Source: Hofstenia miamia (taxonomy: Eukaryota > Xenacoelomorpha > Acoela). From it: DNA of 64,000 bases. The stretch covers positions 2,639,993 to 2,703,992 of the forward strand of contig SCFE01000015.1 of NCBI GenBank assembly GCA_004352715.1, given 5' to 3'. Below are positions 50,747-61,765 of this stretch, in pieces. Below the pieces are notes generated by a model, which was not told the DNA's origin, did no database searches, and saw only the letters and a program-made list of their open reading frames with translations. How positions within the stretch are numbered: position 1 is the first letter of the stretch; the number at the start of each line of letters is the position of its first letter. The translations under genes were made by a program, and so were the position numbers.

Positions 50747-50751
<5 letters not shown>
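49237..50751. other. Unannotated A+T-rich DNA
   Basis: No gene recognised. The frame at 50249-50470 (minus) has no motif. Confidence 0.4.

Positions 50752-50778
<27 letters not shown>
50752..50778. repeat. (TA)n tract
   Basis: Thirteen TA units. Confidence 0.95.
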
Positions 50779-50887
50779 AATTTGCAAGAATGAAATACAT
50801 TATTGTACAAAAATTCAGCAGCAATATATATATATGCAGTATGTATTTATGTATACATATACATATATTCATTGTATTACTCTTCAA

Positions 50888-50893
<6 letters not shown>

Positions 50894-50934
<41 letters not shown>
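50894..50934. repeat. (TA)n tract
   Basis: Twenty TA units. The frames that cross it are translations of the microsatellite. Confidence 0.95.
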
Positions 50935-50935
<1 letters not shown>

Positions 50936-52374
50936 CTTCCACAACATTGCAATTGATCGGAATAGTCTTCCCAAAATTTGCGCTCTGAGACCAATTCCAA
51001 TTTTTTGGAAATAACTAACAGTTTATGCTAAAATAATTGGCAAGCTCTCACAGTCCACGCCTTTCTAATCCACATCCGTAGTACATACTATCCCTGAAAT
51101 ATTAGTTCTTATTCTTACAATTCCAAAACTATAATAGCTTATTATTAAAAATTAATTTAATGAACATTAGTTTATGGTTGCTGAAAATATACCTATAACA
51201 ATTCAATCTCAAACAATTTCTGAAGATTAACCAATTGCTGTCAATCCAATAGTTGTGCTCTAAAAATCCCCCTTATTTTAAAGTCAACAACTAATAACTT
51301 CAATTTGAGGTAAAAAGCACTTTAGCAAGACTACTTGTAACAGAACGAATGCACAAATTACGACCAACGCTAAAAGCTATATATTTTGTTCCAATCACTT
51401 AAGCATAATCAACTAGGACGCCGTTTCAGTCAATGCCCAACCGTGATTATTCAAATAAGGAGATTTAAGAATAATCATTTTCCAAAAATTGTGCTGTCCA
51501 TATAGTTTATGCTTCTAGTCATTTGAAATCCACTATTTCAAAGATAAATTTTATATTAATCTTAGAATTGAAGAGATTTTTACATTACAAAATTGGAAGC
51601 TGTTACATTGTACATGTACAGTTTGTCAAACCTGTGCAAGTTATTTATAGATAAAGAATTTGAAGAGTAATAACATATCACTAGGTCAAATTTATATAAA
51701 CAAATAGACGATTGAATGTAGAAAATTTGATTGGTCAGTGATAATAGGGAAACAGAATTGTAGAAATTTGGCATTAGAAAACAGTACTGCTACAGTACTA
51801 ACAGTGAAGCAATAAATCCACTGAAATATTCTCAAACATGATCTACGGTTAGAAACAGTCACAATGCCAAAGATATTGTTGATAGTGCTTATTTGCTTCA
51901 ATTTAAAATTGAAAAATGATATCCTAATGTATTCCACAATTGTTTTTACTAGAAATAATATTTACAAATATAATGCTTCAAGATACAAGTATATTTTTAA
52001 AAAATTGCTATGCGTAAAAGAGGAATTTCTAAGAAACTTTAATCATTTAGTTAAGAGTAAGTTTTTGTGAAAATTGGCAGATTTTTATTGTACCACAAAT
52101 TGTGTTGATGGAAATGTTTCCATTTAATTTCGTTGCTATGTTCCAAAATTGATTGAAAATTGACACTTAAGACAAATGTCCCGATTTGCTTGTAATGGAA
52201 AGTGCATTTAGTACTTCAATAATCTTTTGAAAATAGCAATGATTCCCTCATTGAAATTATCAATAATCTCAAATTCTTTGGACTTAAACTGATTTTTTGT
52301 TCTCTCATGTCGGAGATTATGAGATTATACAGGGATGCGACACTGTTTCAAGTTTAGACCGAAATTAACCAATG
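50935..52374. other. Unannotated A+T-rich DNA
   Basis: No gene recognised. Frames at 51580-51937 (minus) and 51864-52070 (plus) show no motif. Confidence 0.4.
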
Positions 52375-52600
52375 AGCGTAAAGATCCATTTCAGTTGAAG
52401 ACACTTTTTTGTAGAATCAAAACATTGTGAAAATACGAATTTTGTAGACTAATTTTTCATGAAGAAAAAAATGACACCCTCAGAATGTTCAATTTTTTAA
52501 TAATTTTTTAATCTTATCGCCTATTAAGCAACATGGCTAATATACAATGGCATTTGTGAATTTGTTAACCAATCATTTTTTTAACTTAATACTTAAAGGA
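52375..52600 (+). repeat. Left inverted repeat of the Merlin remnant
   Basis: Pairs with 53390-53620. The inner border is TTAACCAATCAT followed by TTAACTTA, present in both arms. Length differences come from indels in the A+T-rich middle. Confidence 0.8.
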
Positions 52601-53090
52601 TAAACGCATGCTTAGATGACTATTGAAGTTAAATTGGTATTTGATGAAGACACATGATTCATCAATTTCGATCATTTGGCCTTTTACGCAAATGCCTTCA
52701 CAATTATTCGTATAGTTCACGCATGTTTCTCTAAAAACAAAATTCAATTTCAAATAATAAATTGATTAAAAATAAATTGATTTAAAGTAATAAATGAACA
52801 AGATAATAAAATAATGCCTCATTACATACCTCAAAAAATCGAACCAATACCAGACTGTTGTGGGTGAGACCTCTACCTCATGAGCAATATATTTTGATGG
52901 AAGATCAGGACTGCAGTAGTAAATCATCATAAAGAAACTCCATTCCTCACAGATTGAAAGTGATTGCATCTGCAATTTTATTGATAACCATCAACTTTAC
53001 GCCGATAGGCCACCAAAAACATTTGCTAGCCACAAGGTTTGCATCGATTAATTCCGCAATTATGATTTCGCTTATTGCAGATAGTGAATT
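52590..53090 (-). pseudogene. Merlin transposase, N-terminal half, two exons
   Basis: Read right to left. A zinc-ribbon-like start, NRCKPCG then VDGYQ.NCRCNHFQSVRNG, fits the DGYxWxC...VRxGSFF region of Merlin/IS1016 transposases. After a frame change, SICEEWSFFMMIYYCSPDLP and SKYIAHEVEVSPTTVWYWFD match the helix-turn-helix (W...F..W....P.K..A.E..IS..TV.DWYNF). The exon ends FLR at 52830. Exon 2 resumes at 52730 with ETCVNYTN and contains GQMIEIDESCVFIKYQ, the block with the first catalytic Asp. The frame stops at about 52590 inside the left repeat. The remaining catalytic residues are missing, with at least one frameshift and one stop (at the Trp of DGYQW), so it is inactive. Confidence 0.77.
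52731..52829 (-). other. Spliceosomal intron in the Merlin transposase, 99 bp
   Basis: On the minus strand the donor is TTTTTTGAG/GTATGTAAT and the acceptor TTTTGTTTTTAG/AGAAAC. Joining them restores the frame (Arg codon AG|A) and turns FDFLR|ETCV into the family pattern WYNFLREVC. Reading through instead gives RYVMRHYF, which does not fit and soon stops. Confidence 0.8.
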
Positions 53091-53389
53091 TGCGATCATG
53101 CGGAATTTCTCGCACACCACCCCAAAATGTCTAGTTGTATCGCCCAAATCTCCATTAAAGATTCTTAAATTAGTTGCTGGAAGCAAACTAATAACATGGC
53201 GTAACAAAAAGTTGTCAACAATTTGAAATAACATGATTACTTATCTTTTATACTATTAAAATGATTTACAAATAACCTTTTATGTAACAATGATTTAATG
53301 TCTATTTTAAAAAGCTTTGGAAAATTTTTATTAAAAATATATTTAAAAATATCAAATTTCTGTTAATAATTATAATTTAATGTAATCTA

Positions 53390-53620
53390 AATGCTAAGTT
53401 AAAGATGATTGGTTAAGAAATACACAAATGTGCCATTGTATATTAGCCATGTTGCTTTCGGCGATAAGATTAAAAAAATTCCTCGTAACTTTTTGAATAT
53501 TAAAAATTTTTAAATTCTGAACTTGTCATTTTATTTTTCATGAAAAATTTTCACAATGCTTTGATTCTACCAAAAAAGTGTCTTAAACTGAAATTGATGC
53601 CGACGAGCGTACGTAAGAGG
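53390..53620 (-). repeat. Right inverted repeat of the Merlin remnant
   Basis: Inverted partner of 52375-52600, including TGTATATTAGCCATGTTGC and AAGTGTCTTAAACTG. Confidence 0.8.
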
Positions 53621-54398
53621 AACGCAATTATTGTTATCAAATCAAAGTGGCAATTTATGTACTTGATTGCTTAAACTTGATATCAGTGCTGCATACAGTG
53701 TATTAATCACTTAGTCCACGCTCATGTAGAGAAACACTTTCTACTTCTATCGATCTAACCGTGCTAATTTCTGATGAATTTGTAAGCAAATATTCCAAAA
53801 TGTATGCTCTTTATTTGTCACTTACATTTGAGAAGAATGAATATTCCCATTCACTCTTCATATTGCTGCTTCATTGCGACAATTATCATATGCAAGAATT
53901 AATGTATTTAGCATTTTAGGATGCAATTATACATCACATAAGAACATTTATGATCCTGCTTATACAATCAATTCAATAGGCATTCTTACATAATAAAGTC
54001 AACAATAATAGATTCATTTTAAACAGAAAAGCATTTTATGCAAATTCCTTGTGAAGCAAATACATTTATTACCACTAGCACTAATTGCAGAAAAATTCAA
54101 TTAATTCAAGCTTCTTTAAACATAATCACACTTCAACATACTTTCCATCAAAGAGAAGCAATTGTTAAAATTAAGCAAAATAGGAGTTTCATTTGATTTT
54201 TTGTAATATTTCATTCGTCTTGGAGACACGCAATTCATTGCTGAGCATTGATTTGAATTAATAAATTTAGAATTAGTAATCATACATGTAGTATACATGT
54301 AGTGTAATTACGATGATAATAAAAATTATTAAATATTGTTTCCTTATTTTCGTAAAGCAAGCATTAATATTAATGTAGAATTTAAGTTATTAATTACG
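53621..54398. other. Unannotated A+T-rich DNA
   Basis: No gene recognised. Confidence 0.4.
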
Positions 54399-54517
54399 TA
54401 TATATATATATATATATATAAAGTATATATCTATGTATATATATATATTCAGTATGCATTTATATATACATATATATATTAATGGTATTATACTGAATAT
54501 ATATATATATATATATT
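54399..54517. repeat. Compound TA-rich microsatellite
   Basis: Several TA tracts separated by short spacers. ATATTCAGTA (about 54446) and TACTGAATAT (about 54491) form an inverted pair within it. Confidence 0.85.
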
Positions 54518-54684
54518 AGAGGTCTAAATTACATTGGTCTCCAAAGATTTTACAGTACATAAACTATTGATGAATACATTTGAATTGTTTATCAATGTTT
54601 TTACATGTTCTGCTTCATGTAAATCTAAAATATCAACCTAAAAAAAGTCAAAATAAGTTAATTATTATTATGCTTGGGTAAATG

Positions 54685-55914
54685 CATTATTGGCCAAATT
54701 ATCAGGCTCAATCAATCAAAAGACAATTTATATTTTGAAGAAAACAAAATTGATATGAACTCAACAAAATTATAATAAAATTTTTTCCTACTACTTAGAC
54801 CAGAGTCCTTTTTTCGCATGGAGAGCCTGAAGTCTATCTGGCATTAAGGTAATAAGGCGGTGGCATATTTTTTTGATTTCTCATCATGGTGTCAAGTGTT
54901 AATAAGTGCACAAATGAGGTCGCTCTTGTGGTTGGTTGATGGTCTGCCATTCTAATCTTGACTACAATCTATTAATTTTCTAATGGCTTCATATCAAGGC
55001 TGTTTTCAGGTCAAGGTAGAACAAGAATAATCCTCTCAGACAGAACTGATGGTGGATTGAGCCCAGTGCCGAGTCACACCATCAAGCATTACATTGGCCT
55101 TCTTCAACATTGTACAATCTCTCAAGTCTATGGACAGACATTTTAGACGTGATCATTAGAGAAGTGGGGTACTTGACATTTGGTACTATACAATGTAGAT
55201 TGCAATCCTCACCAGATCTCCGGTTCTTCTTATTGGCTTTCTCATCAAGAATTTTAAATGTACTCTCATCACTGAAGCAGACTGACCTACATTGATTTGC
55301 TGTTCGTGATAAATGGTTGACAACCATATTTAACGTGCCTGAGCAAGCGTGGAGTGAATTTGGGCTTCTTTTTTTGTCTTCGACCCATCAGTGAAGCATT
55401 GTACAATCAACGTTTGGCAGTCTGTGCACTCTACTCCTGTGCTAGCTTTAGGCTAGACTATTTCCTGCTTCCCAGTGACAGGTTTATAACCACATGGTGT
55501 TCCCATTGTGTTTCAAGCCTTTTCAGCAACATTTTTTCTTTTTCTGTGGACTTGATGAAGATCCTGGTCCAATGGAAATCTTTTTGTTGATAAATTACAC
55601 AAATTTATGGCTGATGGTGAATTTCTACGCTATGTGACGTTGATTATAGTTTGCTTACTTCAGGTATACCACGGCCTTGGAGCATTTGCTTGACGGCAAG
55701 TTGGATTTTCTGCCCATTCTTTCCGTGTCGGAGCAGAAAATGATCTCCCTCACTCAAATTAAACAGGTTTTATAACTAGCAGAGTTTTAGTATGGCTTGC
55801 ATAGCCTGGAGAAGTGGGTAGGTTATTCAAAGCTATTTGGTAATTGCAGTTGCTGAAAATAGTTATTAAGACAATCTTAAGACCCGGTTGAGTCTAATAA
55901 TTTGGCAAGTACTG
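54685..55914 (-). mobile_element. Tc1-like transposon with both ends, 1.23 kb
   Basis: The right end, read inward on the minus strand, is CAGTACTTGCCAAATTATTA next to a TA (55915-55916). The left end at 54685 reads CATTATTGGCCAAATTATCA. The two 29-base ends agree at 23 positions. The left flank is TG where TA is expected, a plausible decayed target duplication. Length and layout are those of a full Tc1 element, with the transposase remnant on the minus strand. Confidence 0.85.
54795..55740 (-). pseudogene. Tc1-like transposase, frameshifted
   Basis: The least worn segment is 55327-55082 (81 codons): VCFSDESTFKILDEKANKK, then VKYPTSLMI and RLYNVEEG. This matches the FSDESTF first-Asp block and following strands of Tc1 transposases. 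The N-terminal region (55740-55360) shows only scattered similarity, starting near VKQMLQGRGIPEVSKL. The C-terminus, MPDRLQALHAKKG at about 54843, is clear and matches the MPRRLQAVIxAKGG ending. The second Asp and Glu blocks are not readable and several frame changes separate the parts. Inactive. Confidence 0.85.
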
Positions 55915-55916
55915 TA

Positions 55917-58592
55917 CACTGATTTTACATTTACATTGTAAGTATTAGAAATCGATGTTCATCTTAGCAATAATTTCCAATGAATAAAAAACGAACTGTT
56001 GAAATACAAATTAGAAATTCAATATTGGTGACCTCCAAGTGTTGTTATTTTCATTGAAGGAAAGAACGTAAATAAGCCAAGATCTAAGCGTAGTGAAAAA
56101 TTGTTTTATTTAAAAGCTTGTAAATATAATACTTGTAATTATAAAAGCTAATTTAATAATTTTGTAATAAAAAATACAGGAAATATTTGACTGCATCTTT
56201 CCTATAATAATATTTATAATATTTTAATATATTTGTCAGTTAATGATGTGTTAATGTATCTCAAGATACTTCTCTGAAATATTTATAATCATACCTGTTG
56301 GCATGCTGCTTGAATTTATGACTTTGGAAGACGAATCGTTTAATTTGCATAAAAAATCTAAATAACTCTAATGGGAATCATTTGGAAATGAAGGTTGTAA
56401 ACTAGAATTTCCACTAATAGTATACTAAATCAAGTACTATTTTGTTCAATATAGGAATACAAAACAATAGATATATTTTCAAGTTTAGAAAATAATTTAT
56501 GTAAGATGAACTGCATTGCTACCAAATGTTGATTAGAGGCAGAAATCATTTTATTGATATATATATATATATATGGTGGAAAATACATGGCAAATCGGAA
56601 AAGGTGGACGTTTTCTTCTAATTGGGTCATGTCAGGTCATTCAATAATGGTGACATCAATTACTTTGACTGCAAACATAGGTTTTAGCCCTACTTAAACG
56701 ATTATATAGCGTGTCACACGTAAGCATTTTGTCACGTGACATCTACTAATAATGCTTAGCAAAGATATGAATATTCCCAATACTGGAGGGCATGTACTAG
56801 TCATGTGTTTGTACAATCCACAAACTTTTGAAAACCCCATGTTCTTATATTAAAATTGGTTAACCTTTTACCATTTTATTAAATATTTCTTAGACGTGCT
56901 ATTCCTTCTACTGACCTAAAGGGATCATACTTAACATACGATCGGGTCAGTTCTAAAAAAATAAAAAATAACTATTCTCATTGTTTCAGAATCCAACTAT
57001 AATAGAAATATAGAAAATAGAACTATAAAAGAAAAATATAGGGGTTCCTTTTTCCTTATTTCCAAGAACTATATACATTTAGTATTTTTAATTTAATGAT
57101 ATTTTTATACATACGACCTATATTGCTATAAATTCTTTCTAAAAAATATTTTCTTTCAATCAGGGTATCTCATGCATCTACAAATTTTTACGTATTTAAG
57201 TTTATAAATATAGTAAAACTAAAATGATCAAATTGGAATTCAACTATTTCTTAATTTCTGTTGTTTTTATATTATCCAAACTCTAACTCGCATTAACTCA
57301 AGCTTAAAATTATGAAGTAAAACAAAAAGTTTGAAGTAGAATTGATCATATTTACCACTAATCTTACTAATCAAACCTTATGAGATTTCGATATTTTTAG
57401 AAATTATCATCAATTATTATTAGTACTTAAGAAATTTTTTTCATTTAATTTAATAGTTAATTTACCGAACTAACTATTTTAGTTTATTTAATTCTCTACC
57501 TAATCAGTTTTGGTAAATTTTGATAAATCCGGATCATGATAAAAAAACGGGTCAAGACAAACAGGCTCGTAGGTCCGGTTGCCGGTTACTCCGGATCGAG
57601 TTGGGTTGGGTCACAAGTTATTTATATTCTCTAAAATGGCAGAACACTACCAGATTTAAGGAACAATTTATGAAGTTAAGCATTTGAATGATTGAAATTT
57701 CCAAGGTTTTTAAATATTTTTGTATTTTTTATTGATTTCGTGTTGCATTTATTGATACATTTATGTTAAAATATTTTGTGCGCATTAGACTAGCAATCTT
57801 TCTTTGATCGTGTAACGAGTGAGTGCTATGCTGGTTGAGTGGAGGTGGAGAGTCCCTTGATCAGGATAAGGCAGTGATATTATATCAAGGTATAGAATTT
57901 TTAGGTCAAAAACATAAAAGGCGTAAAAATACTTAGAAGAACGATTTTTTTCAAAATAAACATATTTTTACTTAAAACAATGATTTCGTTTTCTGTATAT
58001 ATTTGCTCCGTTACTTTGCAGATTGGCCTTTTTTAATGCACAGTTGACACCTATGTAATATACCTCAGTGCTAAAATAAATATACTTCTATTTTTGTTCA
58101 TTTCCACATACAAATTCATCATTATTTTTTGGGTGAATTAATTCAAATACATTATGTAGAAATTTAATAATTTCCAATATCAATTATTTACAATTGATTC
58201 ATTCTCTCTCGGCAGGTCAGGAATTATTATCTGACATCATCTTCATTATTAGTGGAAACAGGTTCAATATATTTCATTTTGGACGAATCTGCTAATTTTA
58301 ATGTACAAAGGCTACATTGATATTTACTAAGTCTAAAATGGTATTTCATTTAAATTTTAAATTTGTGTGTCTATTAAATATAAATTTTTTAAAGATGTGT
58401 ACATGTGCAAGGGTGTATATTTTTTGAAAAACATTTTGAAATAAGATTTTCCGACATGGTTTTGAGAAGTGTTAAATATTAAAAATAAGAAATTTGTTAG
58501 TTTTTTAGATTTCCAAAAACTCGGTAATGTCGATTCAGTTCGCGATCAGTACTTCTATATTATCAGTTTCACATTACAGCAAGTATATATAT

Positions 58593-58629
<37 letters not shown>

Positions 58630-59804
58630 GAGTTCTTAGTCTAGAAACTGGTATCTAAGAGCACAAAAAACCAATCCATTGTATTCTTCGAAATAATCAA
58701 TGACATTATTTGTGTTAAACAATATTAAAAACAATTACATTTTTGAATTAATAACAGCAAATACACCTAGTAAATTAACACCTTATAAATGTTTACGCAA
58801 CACAACGCTAATTATTTAGCATTTTGTTTGTTGAAAGTGTAATTAAAACCTTTTTGAATTTAATAATACTAAAATAGTCATTTGGATTTTAATTAGACAT
58901 CTTTGAATAAAACCTATTAATGTCACTTATAAAGAAGTGAACATAATTTGAAGAATGATTTTTATATACCTGCAATGAATCTGTTTTCAGTAAAGAAATT
59001 CATTTAAGTGTCAAAAATGTAGTTGATGTAATAATGGCGCCCGAATAAAATGTGCTGTATTTCTAGGAAGTATTCTTTATTTGTTTTAGCTATCCCATAC
59101 CGCTCATTTAATTAAATACAATAAGATAAACTCAAAGGACTTAAGGGCAAATTGGCTTTATGAAACCAAAAGAATTAAACATTCCTTAGGCTCGGCTTTA
59201 ATAGTGTGAAAACAGTGACACCTACAAACATTACGAGAAATTATAATCAGTTAGTGATATTATTACCTCTTAATGAATACCGACAGTTCTATTTTTATGT
59301 TCTAATATATGCCAGGTTGTAAAAGACTTTATCTCTGTCTTATTAGATTTATCAATTCAAAGGCGCTTAATTAACTTATAAAGTAATTGCTTGTAGCCAA
59401 TAAACGGAGATTTTTATATTTTGGGTTCTCGTCAGATTACTGCACAGACGCATTTTACTGCCACCGTTTGATAAATAAATTCACAGAAGAGCTGTAACAC
59501 AATAAACGTCTTCTTGAAAATGTAGTTTATTGGATTTTGGACTGTTAATTTTATTGACAAATATCCGCAAAACACATTAAGGAATTAGAAGCGCGAAAAT
59601 ATTTCTAGTGTCCGCGGTCCTCATATTTTTCTTAATTACTTTATAGAGAATCTATGGCAAAAAATAGCATTATGTACTTAGGTAAAAATTTATATTATAA
59701 TTTTTATCTCATAAAATGCTTCTTTCTAACTTAGCACAACTCTCTTATATAATATACCAGTAATTAAACACATTGCACACAACGACAACATTTCTATACA
59801 GACA
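55917..59804. other. Long stretch without a recognisable gene
   Basis: About 3.9 kb of A+T-rich DNA with TA tracts at 56558-56574 and 58583-58629. A GC-richer islet at about 57520-57615 (AGGTCCGGTTGCCGGTTAC) is not identifiable. No coding frame with a motif. Confidence 0.4.
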
Positions 59805-59812
59805 GTCTAAAC
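59805..59812. repeat. Target-site duplication, left
   Basis: GTCTAAAC, identical to 60277-60284. Eight bases is the hAT target-duplication length. Confidence 0.9.
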
Positions 59813-60276
59813 CAGAGATGAGTGCGCTGCGGTAAAAACCTGCAGTATGCCGCAGTGCGGTGTACTGCAGTTGCGATTTACACCATTGCGGTGGATAGCG
59901 GTAGAATTAAAACAACTTGGGGTTGCATAAAAGCTATACAGATTTAAAATCTTTAAGCACTTCTCAGAAAACTGTTTTTGAATTAATTGATTTCACATAC
60001 AAAATATTAACAGTAATTTTTGCATATTTCATGGAAAATTGTATACTACTATAATAAACAATTGTCTATCAGCTTTTCTACGGATATTCCAACCCCTTAA
60101 AAACTACTCAGAAATATCTATCTTTTCTTACAAAGTCAAAAATCGACTTCGTTAGGGTATGCCGCAGTAAAATTTCTTTTATTGTGGTAAAAAATGCACA
60201 TTAAGGTGGTTAGCGTTGAAGTTCTTTTCTCTGCGGTGGAAAATTTTCTACAAAACCTATACCGCGCTCATCTCTA
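59813..60276. mobile_element. Non-autonomous hAT element (MITE), 464 bp
   Basis: Starts CAGAGATGAGTGCGCTGCGG and ends, read inward on the minus strand, TAGAGATGAGCGCGG. These are short imperfect inverted repeats with the hAT-type start CAGAGATG. It is flanked by a perfect 8-bp duplication. The subterminal regions hold many copies of TGCGGT or its complement (for example CTGCGGTAAAA, GCCGCAGTGCGGT, ATTGCGGTGG, GCCGCAGTAAAA, CTGCGGTGG, ACCGCGC), the expected transposase-binding repeats. No coding capacity, so mobilisation needed a related hAT transposase in trans. Confidence 0.92.
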
Positions 60277-60284
60277 GTCTAAAC
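60277..60284. repeat. Target-site duplication, right
   Basis: GTCTAAAC, the right copy of the duplication flanking the hAT MITE. Confidence 0.9.
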
Positions 60285-60564
60285 TTCTTCAACATCAGGA
60301 TTCCCGGTCTGTCTTGCCATTCTCGTCGATTCCAAATTTGGGATTGCTTTAAGCATTTATGTCCGTTGGTTTTGCAATGATCTATTGCTCTATCACTTGT
60401 TTCCTTCATTGACTTCCTATATTTTGGTACCACAGCTTTGATCAATCTGACTGTTGATACATTAAAAACTCCAACACCGGCACTACTATGCAATGTCGCC
60501 CCTTGCTTCTGCAATATAGCAAATTATATTTATACAACTTCAAGTTGTAAACACATCATTGGCG

Positions 60565-61765
60565 CTTTACTACCCTAAGATTTTTTCTAACTTTTTCTGA
60601 TTGTAATTAAATGACCTTGAACAGAAGTGGTGCTAAGTCCTCCAAACATATTTTGTTCTTCCTGCTTTTGTTTCATAGTGCACTAATCGCTACTGGGACT
60701 ACTAAGAATTTTTTACAATTTGTATGATCTCCTTATTGCTTCCGTGAACTCGCTATAGATTTATCTCACTTGGTACTACTATGTCCTTCACTGCTCCTAC
60801 GATTCATCTTTATCTACGACCACTATTTTTGGAATCCTTGCTGCAATAAATTGGTAGTCTGTAGAAAAAAAGAAACCCATGTGACTCCCTTTGGCTTCAG
60901 CAATTGTCATAATTAGGCAGAATTTCGTGAAATTAATGAACTATTTTTAGTTAAGAATATTTTGAAATATTTTTCAACAGGAGTAAGCTGTTTGATAAGG
61001 TGAAAATTTTAGGAAAAAAAATTTAAAAAAACACATAGGGGTCAAAAGTCTATTTTGAAAAATTAAGCCCTAGAGGTTAAATTACGATTTTTAGACTTTT
61101 AGGTCCTACAATAAACATCTTCCTTTGTCATCTGACATTTGGTTTGTAATACTTCAACAATTAATTCAGCTCGATTCGTATACATTGTTTATTAAAGGAA
61201 AATCTGTCAGGATGTTTTGAATGCTTGTTTTACAATTATTGAACAAAATCAGTCTTTTATGAATAATTAGACTTACTAGGGAGAAGATCTAATGAAATCA
61301 AATCTAGAGCAGATTAGTTACAACCTAACAGTTATTCTAGAAAAAAATTATAAATTTATAGGTGGTCTAACACAGTCAAATGCAAAAATAGTGAGAAAAA
61401 GTGGGTTTGTTGGCTAAAATCAACCTAAACCACTAAAATTTTAATTTTTTGTTTTTTAATCCTTATTCAACTGAACATGCTTTATAATAAAGTTTCATCA
61501 AAATCCCACTGAATTCCGCCTTGTAGTACTCTATATGCCTATGTAGTAATCTTTTTCAACTTACTATTTCGTAATGCTTTCCTCTGGCAGTGAACACGTA
61601 AGGTACTTAGTTACATATTCCTTCAATCCTAATGTCTCTTCTTTTACAGCTTCCTTAAGACTTAGTAGTTCTTTAATTTCTTGTGCCTTGGCATGTACAA
61701 TCTATCCTCATCCGCAATTTGCTTAATCTTCCTGACATCTCTGTAATTCTTTTTAGGCCAAAATT
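60565..61765 (-). pseudogene. LINE C-terminal region, R4/Dong-like (REL-endonuclease type)
   Basis: Read right to left. NYRDVRKIKQIADEDRLYMPR, limited here to NYRDVRK and DEDRLYMPRHKK, corresponds to the block after the reverse transcriptase that usually reads DRLYxPRxxGGRGL. After a frame change, LLSLKEAVKEETLGLKEYVT continues it (usual form S.E..V..E..GL..Y). About 660 bases further on come STDYQFIAARIPKIVVVDKD (form TD..I.ANRPDIVVxDK, the restriction-like endonuclease), DIVVPSEINL and EIIQIVKN, and VVPVAISAL followed by CLEDLAPLLFKVI, the family's C-terminal tail. The endonuclease Asp of RPD is Lys here. Many stops. The reverse transcriptase itself is absent, and the middle (60900-61560) is unreadable. 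Confidence 0.55.

Larger units (their letters stand above)
52375..53620 (-). mobile_element. Merlin-family DNA transposon remnant
   Basis: Bounded by inverted repeats of about 225 bases (52375-52600 and 53390-53620). The left arm and the reverse complement of the right arm share blocks such as AAGACACTTTTTTG and GCAACATGGCTAATATACAA, with several indels. Between them on the minus strand lies the N-terminal half of a Merlin (IS1016/ISXO2-type) transposase with one intron. The second half of the catalytic domain is missing, because coding runs straight into the left repeat. Outer ends and the target duplication were not resolved. Confidence 0.78.

Noticed and set aside
52331-52353. hAT-like end CAGGGATGCGACACTG
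   Set aside because: No partner end or 8-bp duplication; it lies just outside the Merlin repeat and is likely coincidence.
60257-60514. 85-codon minus-strand frame as a gene
   Set aside because: Its end lies inside the hAT MITE and its start adjoins the LINE tail; no family motif was recognised.
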